Shown piece by piece: positions 27,232 through 35,282 of a stretch of 64,000 nt of DNA. How positions within the stretch are numbered: position 1 is the first letter of the stretch; every line of letters starts with the position of its first letter. The translations under genes were made by a program, and so were the position numbers. The notes beneath the pieces were generated by a model that was not told the DNA's origin, did no database searches, and saw nothing but the letters and a program-made list of their open reading frames with translations. The stretch comes from Pseudobdellovibrionaceae bacterium. GTDB taxonomy: Bacteria > Bdellovibrionota > Bdellovibrionia > Bdellovibrionales > JAMPXM01. The DNA lies in assembly GCA_947462815.1 (NCBI GenBank), contig CANHQR010000009.1, positions 19,017 through 83,016 on the forward strand, read 5' to 3'.

Positions 27232-29408
27232 AATTCAAGCGACGCGGCCTTCTGAGCCTTTGCATCTTTTTTCTGAGCGCCAGCTATTCGCTTTTCAGTC
27301 TGCTGGAGTTCTACGCTCAAGCCCGAATTCACGAGGCCACCGAACTGCGCTTTGCCGGGGAACGCCTACCGCAAAGCGCGCAGATCGCACACACGCTCTA
27401 CCAAGCCGGTATGGAAGAAGAGCTGATCAACTTCCTGGAAGACCTTCGCAGCATCGAGCGCATCCACTCCTATAGCATCTACCGCGGCCGAGGCCTCGCC
27501 TCGGCACTCGAGCGCAGCCGAGGCCCTCGTTTGGACGCGACCGTCCTCGCGAAGCTCCCTGACTTACAAAGCATTCAAGTCCTGGCCTACGCGCCCCGCG
27601 AGGAATCACCCTTACCCTTTGGCGAACTTTTTCCCATGGGCGGCCCTCACGAGAGCGATGCCAGTATCGAGTACAACTTGCGACTCGCTGAAGACACCGT
27701 GCTCAGCATGGCTCTTCGTAAATCTGGACAACAGTCCCTGTTTCTCTATGCGCTTGATAAAAGCAAAGAGCGCCTCGCACTCAATTTTCTGGCGATCGTC
27801 GGCATCGCCGCGCTCTTGATCTGGTGGAACGTTCGCGATATCCGACGTCTGGTCGACCGACTCCACAATCGTCACCGCTTTGAAGACACACCGATCGAGG
27901 CGAAGACTCGGGAGGCCGAGATTCTCATTCGCGGTATCGAAACCTACGAGTGGCGCTCGCGCATCCTGCAAGAGCGAACAAGAAAACTTGAAGGCGAGAT
28001 TTTGCCGGCCCTTCGCGGCGAATTGGATTCAGGCCGCAAGGCGCCCTATAACTTTGAATGCACTCTCGTGCGCACGGACATCAATGGCTTCTCCAACATC
28101 TTCAACTCTCCCCTGCAAGAACACCTGATCGAGCACATCAATGCCTTCTTCACCGAGGCCTGCGAGTGCATTTCTCGGTATGGTGGCTTGGTGTACGAGT
28201 TCATCGGCGACGAAGTCATTTTCTACATCAAAGACGAGCACCCCCAGATTCTCGAACCGGGCAACGCCTTCTCAATGACAAGTGTCGCCAAAGCCGCCGC
28301 CTGCGTTGCCGACCTGAACACGATCGCCGAGCGCTATGATGAAAAATGTCGAGCGGAGAAAAACTATCGCTTTACGATCAAGTCCGCCCTGGCGCATGGC
28401 TCTCTTCGCTACGGCCAGCTCGTCAACGGCCATAGCCTCTCTGGCCCTCCCCTCATAGAAAGCGTGCGGATTCTTTCCAACGTTCACGAAAAAGACGTCA
28501 ATGTCCTCTACTTCGATGAACGACATCGCACCGCTCTCGAGCCTTGGTTTGGCTTAGAATGGACGGGCGAATACGAACTCAAAGGTGTCAATCCGCGGTC
28601 GCAACTGCATCGGCTCACGACTCGCCCACCTGTCACGCGTTGGCTGGAACGATTCTTTAATCACGGTGAGCTCGACAAGCTCGCCGCGATCGGACTCTAT
28701 CGCAGCGATCACGACCTTGCGCGAATCTGCTTGCACCTTCGCGAGCGCTGCGCCCAAGTGAGCGATGATAAGACCGAACTGCTGGATCGCGCCGTCTTCC
28801 AGCTTCGCGAGTCGCTCGCTCCGCGCGGCGGCCCTGCACTCGCCGAGGCCCTTGTCGATCTCATTGATGCAGCACTTCAGCGCGCTCAGAAGCAGTCGAC
28901 GACTTGGAACTGGCGCCTGACGGCCTCATCGGTGATGCTCATTCTGCGCTTCATTCCCCCACAATTGCTGACCTCGCGATTACTCGGACTCTTCGAACAG
29001 CTCTTGGCGTCGCCCGACTCCCGCACTGTTGCCAATTCTGTCGAAGCCTTCTCGCGCTTTGACTCCAATCTTCTGGACAACATTCTCGATCCTTTGCAGC
29101 GCGATCAAAGAAACCGTGTGGCCGCCAACGCGATTCTTCGCTCTGCACTCAAAGGGCTCGACGACGAAGTCGAAGAACGCCTGCGCGCCATGCTCTCGAG
29201 CCCTGATTCGGGGCGCCAAGCCAGCGGCTTGTGGGCTCTTGGAGAAATCGTCTACCACTACGACCGCCACGAACCGGTCACACTGGCCACGCGTCCTGAG
29301 CTCCTGGCTCTCGTCGAACACGCGTTGGGCCTGATGGACTCCGACAATGAAATGATTCGCCGCCAAGCCCGACGCCTGCTCAATCGCAAAACGGCAATCG
29401 CCGGATAA
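27228..29408 (+). CDS. membrane class III nucleotidyl cyclase with C-terminal repeats
   Basis: A 726-residue signalling protein: TM helix about 8-28, a ~160-residue extracytoplasmic sensor domain, TM2 about 186-203, a linker, then a class III cyclase domain (about 275-465) with LVRTDINGFSN (first metal Asp) and YEFIGDEVIFYI (second metal Asp), so cAMP production is likely. The last ~230 residues are helical with HEAT-like repeats (e.g. RQASGLWALGEIV). Such repeats usually bind partner proteins. Start ATG overlaps the upstream metalloprotease stop by 4 nt, suggesting the sensor domain may respond to, or control, that secreted protein. Confidence 0.85.
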   Translation: MKFKRRGLLSLCIFFLSASYSLFSLLEFYAQARIHEATELRFAGERLPQSAQIAHTLYQAGMEEELINFLEDLRSIERIHSYSIYRGRGLASALERSRGPRLDATVLAKLPDLQSIQVLAYAPREESPLPFGELFPMGGPHESDASIEYNLRLAEDTVLSMALRKSGQQSLFLYALDKSKERLALNFLAIVGIAALLIWWNVRDIRRLVDRLHNRHRFEDTPIEAKTREAEILIRGIETYEWRSRILQERTRKLEGEILPALRGELDSGRKAPYNFECTLVRTDINGFSNIFNSPLQEHLIEHINAFFTEACECISRYGGLVYEFIGDEVIFYIKDEHPQILEPGNAFSMTSVAKAAACVADLNTIAERYDEKCRAEKNYRFTIKSALAHGSLRYGQLVNGHSLSGPPLIESVRILSNVHEKDVNVLYFDERHRTALEPWFGLEWTGEYELKGVNPRSQLHRLTTRPPVTRWLERFFNHGELDKLAAIGLYRSDHDLARICLHLRERCAQVSDDKTELLDRAVFQLRESLAPRGGPALAEALVDLIDAALQRAQKQSTTWNWRLTASSVMLILRFIPPQLLTSRLLGLFEQLLASPDSRTVANSVEAFSRFDSNLLDNILDPLQRDQRNRVAANAILRSALKGLDDEVEERLRAMLSSPDSGRQASGLWALGEIVYHYDRHEPVTLATRPELLALVEHALGLMDSDNEMIRRQARRLLNRKTAIAG

Positions 29409-29600
29409 CCGATCTCGCTTCTCACGAGCCTAGGGTCAATTGTTGAGTTTTGGTTGGGCGTGAACCAGGCCTCGGTCGATTCCGTAGCGTATCTGCACAA
29501 GGCCGTTTACCCTAGACCAACTCAACCGACGAAATTCCATCGCGCGAAGTCCGCCATCAGCAACCGAGAGACTTCATCTCAATCCAAGCCGGAGGATCAA

Positions 29601-30188
29601 ATGAGCACCACATCCACCCCATCTGCCCACATCGAAGTTCCGCAGGGCTTTCCTGGAATCACGGGCCCCATGCGCGCCTACCCCGAGACAGCACAAGCTC
29701 TCAACGAACTCGCGGAGGTTTTGCTTGTTCACGAGACGCCCTCTCTCAGCAAAGCGGATCGTGAAATCATCGCGAGTTACGTGTCTTACCTCAACCATTG
29801 CGTGTTTTGCTCCGAGAGCCACGGCGCCGTCGCCGACGTGCACAGCAAGTCCAGCGGACTCGCGCGAAAGGTTTGGGAGTCCCCGGATCTCGCGCCCATT
29901 TCCGATCGCCTCCGAGCCCTTCTTCGCATCGCTGAGAAGGTTCAAAAGGCCACATTTCCAGGCCGTGAAAATGTGAGCAAGAAAGATGTCCAAGATGCTC
30001 GTCGAATCGGCGCGAATGATCGGGATATCCATGACACCGTTCTCATCGCCGCGGCGTTTTGCATGTTCAATCGTTACGTCGATGGTCTCGCCACCTTAGC
30101 TCCTCCACGCGGTGATGCCGGATATCAAAAGATGGGACAAATGCTGGCCACGGTCGGTTACCGAAACTCGATGAAGGCCATAGGGTGA
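29601..30188 (+). CDS. AhpD-like peroxidase-related protein
   Basis: A 195-residue carboxymuconolactone decarboxylase/AhpD-fold protein. LNHCVFCSESHGAVA gives the CxxC...H redox site of AhpD-type peroxidase partners; the surrounding REIIASYVSYLNHC is characteristic of the 'peroxidase-related' subgroup. Probably a cytoplasmic thiol peroxidase. GGAGG lies 5 nt before ATG 29601; the frame extends upstream to 29454 without any comparable site. Confidence 0.88.
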   Translation: MSTTSTPSAHIEVPQGFPGITGPMRAYPETAQALNELAEVLLVHETPSLSKADREIIASYVSYLNHCVFCSESHGAVADVHSKSSGLARKVWESPDLAPISDRLRALLRIAEKVQKATFPGRENVSKKDVQDARRIGANDRDIHDTVLIAAAFCMFNRYVDGLATLAPPRGDAGYQKMGQMLATVGYRNSMKAIG

Positions 30189-30241
30189 GAGTCCCCGAAG
30201 ATCTGATGATGAAATCTCAGCCCCACGACATGCAGCTGTGA

Positions 30242-30277
30242 TCAGGGAACCGCGGCCCTGAGTCAGGTAAATGCCTG
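30242..30277 (+). other. tandem hairpins upstream of sbtA-like gene
   Basis: TCAGGG/CCCTGA (30242-30247, 30256-30261) and CAGG/CCTG (30264-30267, 30274-30277) form two adjacent small stem-loops in the 182-nt gap before the permease. No T-run. Could be a structured leader or chance. Confidence 0.2.
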
Positions 30278-30370
30278 AAATTACGAAAGCATTGTGACGA
30301 GTTTCCGCCTGATCGAAGCGCCTCTTGCCGCGGCCCCCGCCTTCCTCTACAAGTGTGCGGCGAGGCCTCA

Positions 30371-31336
30371 ATGCTTGATACTCTTTTGGCTCACTTTTTA
30401 TCGATCGATCTCAGCTTGCTATTTTTCTTTCTGGGCATGCTGGCGGCGGCCTTGCGCTCGGATTTGAGCATTCCAGCGGACGTCAGCAAATTTCTGTCGA
30501 TTTTCATGCTGCTCGCTCTAGGTCTCAAAGGCGGCCACGAAGTGCGCGTCTCCTCTTCGCTCGACGGCCTGCTACCCACGCTGAGCATCGGCTTTCTCTT
30601 CTGTGCCATCATTCCCACCGTTTATTTTTTCGCCTTTCGTCGATGGCTGGGCTTGGGCAACGCGACCGGCGTCGCTGCGGCCTATGGCAGCGTGAGCGCG
30701 ATCACTTTCATCACCGCAGTGGAGTACCTCGAAAACGAAGGCATCAGTTCTGCGGGTTACATGGTGGCTGCCATGGCCATGATGGAAATTCCCGCGATCA
30801 TTCTGGCGCTTTACCTCTATGGCCGATGGCGAGCGAGCGCACCGAGTACGCAAGCTTCTTGGCGCGGCATTCTCGCCGGCAAATCTGTGGTGCTGCTGCT
30901 CGGTGGCTTCACCATTGGCCTCGCTCTGAACGACAAGTCTTGGAACTCACTGTCCCCTGTCGTCGTCGGAAGCTTTAAGGGCGTGTTGGCGTTCTTTCTT
31001 CTCGACTTAGGCTTACTGGCGCAAAACCAAATTCGACAAGCCCTGCAACTCAAGTGGCGGGCTCTGGTGCTCGCCATCGCCATTCCGTTGACGATGGGCA
31101 CCTTGGCCGCGCTGCTACTTTGGGTTTCGGGAATCGAGCGCGGCAATCTCGTACTGATGTCCGCTTTGGTGGGCAGCGCCTCTTACATCGCGGCCCCTGC
31201 GGCAATTCGGGCCTCTGTTCCCGATGCGAGCCCCGCCTTTTACGTGGCTTTACCTTTGGCGATCACCTTTCCGATGAACGTCTTGATCGGAATTCCGTAT
31301 TACATCAGTTTGAGTGCGTGGCTCTTGGGCTCTTGA
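30371..31336 (+). CDS. sbtA: SbtA-type bicarbonate permease
   Basis: A 321-residue membrane protein with about 10 helices in two inverted halves, matching the SbtA (sodium-dependent bicarbonate transporter) family: LGMLAAALRSDLSIP near the N-terminus, AAAYGSVSAITFITAVEYL in the first half and GSASYIAAPAAIRASVPDAS in the second. In cyanobacteria these take up bicarbonate and are gated by the PII-like protein SbtB; no SbtB gene is adjacent here. Substrate outside cyanobacteria is not proven. ATG 30371 is preceded by GGCGAGG. Confidence 0.85.
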   Translation: MLDTLLAHFLSIDLSLLFFFLGMLAAALRSDLSIPADVSKFLSIFMLLALGLKGGHEVRVSSSLDGLLPTLSIGFLFCAIIPTVYFFAFRRWLGLGNATGVAAAYGSVSAITFITAVEYLENEGISSAGYMVAAMAMMEIPAIILALYLYGRWRASAPSTQASWRGILAGKSVVLLLGGFTIGLALNDKSWNSLSPVVVGSFKGVLAFFLLDLGLLAQNQIRQALQLKWRALVLAIAIPLTMGTLAALLLWVSGIERGNLVLMSALVGSASYIAAPAAIRASVPDASPAFYVALPLAITFPMNVLIGIPYYISLSAWLLGS

Positions 31337-31744
31337 ATCCAGAGGACAACACTAACTCACAATAATCTCCACGTCGCCTCGCCGCCACTCCCTCTTAGGA
31401 ACAAGCCGGTATGACCCCGTACACATAGATCCCTGCAACCGTCGAAGCCTTGACATTCAAGGATGGAAACTCACTTTCGCTCTAGACATACAAAACACTG
31501 AAGCTCGTCGCATATGCAGCAAATTCACCCAAGTTTTCTAAGGCTGAGCCGTCGTATCATGTGATGAGATCGAATCGTCATCACCTCCGGGAGACACTTC
31601 CAGTGAAATCTGACACGCGCTGAAACTCGCAGTGGGAGCTTCCAAGAGGGTGTGAGGTCCGCCGAGGACAGGGCTGCGACGGGACAAAAAGAGAGCTCAA
31701 CAATCCAGTCTACACGGCGAGGAGGCTCCTCGGTTGATTGAGGC
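31337..31744. other. intergenic, AT-richer stretch, no gene seen
   Basis: About 400 nt after sbtA without a convincing frame. It holds a 15-bp palindrome (31718-31732, CGAGGAG G CTCCTCG) close to the end of the membrane-protein gene on the minus strand. It opens the AT-richer patch that ends at the tRNA. Confidence 0.5.
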
Positions 31745-32098
31745 CTACTGATTGTGCCAATACTTCTGCAAGACGGCTCGATGCTTCATAGCCGACTGGC
31801 ACGAAAAATAGGCGGCGAAAGGTCCGAAAAGAAGTAGTATGCAAATCGAAAGAACGACTAACTCAAGCGGAATTGCCGAAAAAAAAGAAATCTGCAGGAA
31901 GCCCCTCAGAATCAATTCAATCGAGCCGAGATACATTACTGTAAAGAGAACTGAAAACCAAAGTGCTCGGACCGGATAATTCAGCAAGCCAACAGGACTC
32001 GTGATCAATCCCAGCCGCATCAGTAAACGCTCCGCAGGCGTTGCGAGTTCGCCAATCGGAATACCGTGTTCAGAGAGGAAGCTCTCAAACTTGCTCAT
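31745..32098 (-). CDS. small two-helix membrane protein, DUF6404-like
   Basis: A 117-residue protein: an N-terminal helix with HGIP and RLLMRLGLITSP, then two membrane segments (about 42-65 and 73-97) and a basic C-terminus. The opening pattern, length and topology resemble DUF6404 proteins, of unknown function; the match is from memory and tentative. It stands alone in an AT-rich region beside an IS remnant. Confidence 0.55.
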   Translation of the reverse strand: MSKFESFLSEHGIPIGELATPAERLLMRLGLITSPVGLLNYPVRALWFSVLFTVMYLGSIELILRGFLQISFFSAIPLELVVLSICILLLFGPFAAYFSCQSAMKHRAVLQKYWHNQ

Positions 32099-32326
32099 CG
32101 AGTCCCTCCCGAGTGCTTGGCGTCGCTCGTGATTAAGTGGTCATACATGCATCGAAGAGAATAACCGATCTGTGATTAACCGTTAAGTGAGGAGATCCGA
32201 GATTGGATCCCGTAGAACAATACGGTCAGAAATGACGCACCAAAGCGTCCTTAACACTACTTTTTTCATCCGCTTGAAAAGCAAAATGATTTCAAGAGGT
32301 AATTATTCTTTCTGCTTTTTTTAGGA

Positions 32327-33044
32327 ATGTCCTCCTTCTATCTCAGCGGCTCAATAATCACAGATCCGACTTATGGTTACCGCCGAATCACAGCCCTTTC
32401 GCGAGGGAAAACAGTCGAGAGAATCAACCCAAAGCGCGTCTATCGGATCATGCGTAAAAACCACCTCTGTCTTCAAAGATACACTGGTCGACCAGTACGA
32501 TGATCTCATGATGGAAAAGTTGAGACGATCAGATCCGATATCAGATGACATACGGATGCCTTCGGGATGGAGTTCTGGTCCGGCGAACAACTTCAGGTCG
32601 CTTTCAGCTTAGACTGCAACGATCGAGAGCTCATTACATACCTCACGAGTTCCAGAGGCATTGATGGAGAACTTGTAAGGGATCTAATGACTGAGACGAT
32701 CGAACAGCGGTTAGGCAAAGTTGATCGTGTCCCTCACATCGTGCAATGGCTATCAGATAACGGCCCCGGTTCAGCTCACGAAACCGTTTGGTACCGGTCA
32801 CTCTCGCGGGCTCTATGTAAGAAACACGCCGAGCTACAGCCCGTAGTCGAACGGCATGGATGAGGCGTTCGTGAAAACCTTTAAACGTGATTATGTTTGG
32901 CTTGGTGATTTATCGAAGGTCGAGCGTGTGAGAGAGCAACTTGTAGGTTGGTTCGAAGATTACAACGAAAACGCACTACACAAAGCCTTGAAGTTGAAAA
33001 GTCCGAGGCAGTACAGACGAGAGCTACAAATCCGAGCCGGCTGA
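32327..33044 (+). pseudogene. decayed IS3-family (IS2-like) transposase OrfB
   Basis: Three frames together read as one IS2-type integrase. 32327-32503: DPTYGYRRITALSR and NPKRVYRIMRKNHL. About 32545-32863, another frame: TDAFGMEFWSGEQLQVAF, SLDCNDRE, DLMTETIEQRLG and WLSDNG. From ~32832, a third frame: a TAG replaces the usual Gln in SPQSNG, then GMDEAFVKTFKRDYVW and SPRQYRRELQ up to 33044. All three DDE residues can be traced (Asp in TDAF, Asp in LSDNG, Glu in DEAF), but frameshifts near 32503-32550 and ~32820, plus the stop, make it inactive. OrfA and terminal repeats are not visible. Confidence 0.88.
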
Positions 33045-33107
33045 TCTGTCCGGTTTTAGACGCTTGCCGCTCCAAGTGAATCGGCACTTGTAGTCGCCGC
33101 TCTATTA

Positions 33108-34112
33108 TTAGTAAGCCCAGTGAGCGTCGACAGGAATATCTCTTCGTAAAACTACATTGACCAACTCTACAATTTGGGGCTCACGCGCTAGTTTCCTGAT
33201 TCGAGGCATACTCCACTGGAAAACCATCAAGCTCTCACGCCCTCGAACAATGACCCATCCCGACCAGAAACTTTCTTTGATGGCGCCGATTTCGTATTCA
33301 CCCTCAAAATATACCCCGTCTGTGCCTCTATTATCCTGGATTTCCAGTATGGTGGTATCCGGCGGAAGCTGATGTCCTTTTATAAACTCTTGAGCCAAAA
33401 TCTCAGGAGTCTTAGAATTCTTCGAATCCATTTTATCTACGGATCTAACCGACAAAGTTTCTTCCGATGCGGGGTGGCTTTCGAAGTGAGCAATCTTCTT
33501 CGCATACCCATAGGAGCCGAGCACCTCAGCCCGCGAACTCTCTGTCTCAATGAAATAGGTATCCATAACGAAACCAGATCCATTGACTTCCTTACGTAAA
33601 AATGAACCTCCCAGTACATTCAAACGAATGCGTTCCAATAGTTCTTCACGTTGCTTATCGAAAGTCGAGCTTCGGCTTTGATATGTAATGACGCCCGACA
33701 CTCCGACAGAAAATGCCATCAGCATCAATACGGTGAGAAGCTTCCAACCTGCCCAAGGTGGGTTCGGGATGCTGATGAAAAAGGTAATGAGATAAAAGAA
33801 AAGCATTAATAAAAAAGCGGGCATGAGGTCATCGGCACCTCCACCTGGGCCTTTTGGGAGTAAGTGCAAGAACGCTGCGGCCATCATCGAAAGCACGACC
33901 ACGATCACACCAATAATGGGAAACTTCAGCCGCAGGAGGTTGGCCCCGATCCCGAGCGGCAGACCCACCAGCGGAATGCTGGCCAAGGCACCCATGGCGT
34001 AAATCCAAGACACAGCATGCGATTGGCGAGTTGCATAGAGGGCGCCGATCAGCGGCGGCAGAATCAACGCCAGTACGGATGGAATTCGTTCTTTCATAGC
34101 TGTTGCTTTCAT
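33108..34112 (-). CDS. membrane protein of unknown function
   Basis: A 334-residue protein with four or five hydrophobic segments in the first ~145 residues, then a ~185-residue soluble domain, probably extracytoplasmic, with a hydrophobic start (GGSFLRKEVNGSGFVMDTYFIE). No family recognised. ATG 34112 and ATG 34097 are both possible; neither has a good ribosome binding site. Base composition is AT-richer than most of the window, like its neighbours 31745-33044, which suggests a foreign origin. Confidence 0.6.
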   Translation of the reverse strand: MKATAMKERIPSVLALILPPLIGALYATRQSHAVSWIYAMGALASIPLVGLPLGIGANLLRLKFPIIGVIVVVLSMMAAAFLHLLPKGPGGGADDLMPAFLLMLFFYLITFFISIPNPPWAGWKLLTVLMLMAFSVGVSGVITYQSRSSTFDKQREELLERIRLNVLGGSFLRKEVNGSGFVMDTYFIETESSRAEVLGSYGYAKKIAHFESHPASEETLSVRSVDKMDSKNSKTPEILAQEFIKGHQLPPDTTILEIQDNRGTDGVYFEGEYEIGAIKESFWSGWVIVRGRESLMVFQWSMPRIRKLAREPQIVELVNVVLRRDIPVDAHWAY

Positions 34113-34276
34113 CTTGGAAGCGGATCAGGGGACAATCAACGAAGAAACGTTCCAAGTACAACAGCCACTTGGTTTATTGAATGCGGAGGATCTCGGATCT
34201 CGGAGGATCTCCCCGATTAGGGGCGTTCAGCCTCAGTCAGATTTTTCTAGAGCTTTTGGTTCGAATGCTTCGACAT

Positions 34277-34361
34277 TGGTGCCCAGAATAGGACTTGAAC
34301 CTACACGCCTTACGGCACGGGCTTCTAAGACCCGCGTGTCTACCAATTTCACCATCTGGGC
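34277..34361 (-). tRNA. tRNA-Leu (anticodon UAG)
   Basis: An 85-nt class II tRNA with encoded CCA. Acceptor GCCCAGA pairs with TCTGGGC, followed by A-CCA; the D-arm reads GTGAAATTGGTAGACAC; anticodon stem CGGGT/GCCCG encloses loop CTTAGAA, giving anticodon TAG; the long variable arm TGCCGTAAGGCGT is typical of tRNA-Leu; the T-loop is TTCAAGT. Its 3' end faces the AT-rich patch. Confidence 0.95.
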
Positions 34362-34590
34362 AAATTCAAAACTGACCAACCGTCGGAACGAAGCCTCAAA
34401 AAACAAAGCCCGAGACCCGTCGGTTTCGCCAAGTCATCTGCGAAACAATTTAGGTGGCCCAGCCTCAGTTGTAAAGTCTCGGTTGTAAAGTCTCGGTTGC
34501 AAAACTCTGGGTATCGAAGCCCTGAACACTTCTGGTCATAAGCCTGCTGGCGCCGACTGACGACCCACCCGTCACTTCATTCCCGCAAGA

Positions 34591-35208
34591 TCAGCGTGCA
34601 ATCGTCAGATTACCGATTTTATCGCTCAAAAGAAAGTTATAGCTGCCAAACGGCACCAAACTGCGATCCATGACTTCGCCGGTTCGCGCATCACCCAGAT
34701 CGGCCTGGCCTCGCAAGAAGCCCATCAAAACGGCGCGGGACTCGCCATTAGCCTGCGAGTTCCGCGATAGCAATCCCGGGACTTTGGACGCCGGAATTGT
34801 AACCAGCATCGAAGTCGACGACTGGCCCAAGCTCACCGTCACCACGTTCACCGACTGGAAGTCCGGCGTGTAGATGACGAACTCTAGATTTTTGAACTCG
34901 ATGAATCCACCGAGCAGATTCACGTTGCGACCACTTAGAGATTGCGGCGAGAAAGTCAGCTGACCTGCCGAATTCTCTACGCACTTCAAAGTCTCAACAT
35001 CAACTGTGACTTCCAGGTTGTTCGCCTTGAGCACGCCCTGCGTGCCCACAATACGGTATCCGATGCGACCCTGATCACCGCGGTTTTCACAGCGTATGAC
35101 CTGTCCATCGAAGGTTTTCAGCGCCTTCAAACCCACGGTGGCCTCAGCCGCTCCCAAGCTCAGCATCGCGGTGCTCATCACGATCAGTTTTCCAATGACG
35201 TTCTTCAT
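34591..35208 (-). CDS. secreted protein, unknown
   Basis: A 205-residue exported protein: signal peptide (about 1-23, cleavage near AEA-TV), then a domain predicted mainly as beta strands with one Cys pair (about 40 and 76). No family recognised. GAGGAA lies ~9 nt before ATG 35208. It is 74 nt downstream of nothing on its own strand (the glucosaminidase gene ends at 35283 upstream), so it may be the last gene of that transcript. Confidence 0.6.
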   Translation of the reverse strand: MKNVIGKLIVMSTAMLSLGAAEATVGLKALKTFDGQVIRCENRGDQGRIGYRIVGTQGVLKANNLEVTVDVETLKCVENSAGQLTFSPQSLSGRNVNLLGGFIEFKNLEFVIYTPDFQSVNVVTVSLGQSSTSMLVTIPASKVPGLLSRNSQANGESRAVLMGFLRGQADLGDARTGEVMDRSLVPFGSYNFLLSDKIGNLTIAR

Positions 35209-35282
35209 ACGACCTTATTCCTCACGACAAGTTGTGGACCAAACACATTTTCAATCACTTCGCGTCGACCTCGGCCGAGCCC

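Noticed and set aside
30189..30370. Known riboswitch in the sbtA leader
   Set aside because: The two small hairpins do not match the conserved cores of TPP, cobalamin or other classes I know.
34277..34361. Intact phage attachment site at tRNA-Leu
   Set aside because: No duplicate of the tRNA 3' end and no integrase gene were found in the adjacent patch.
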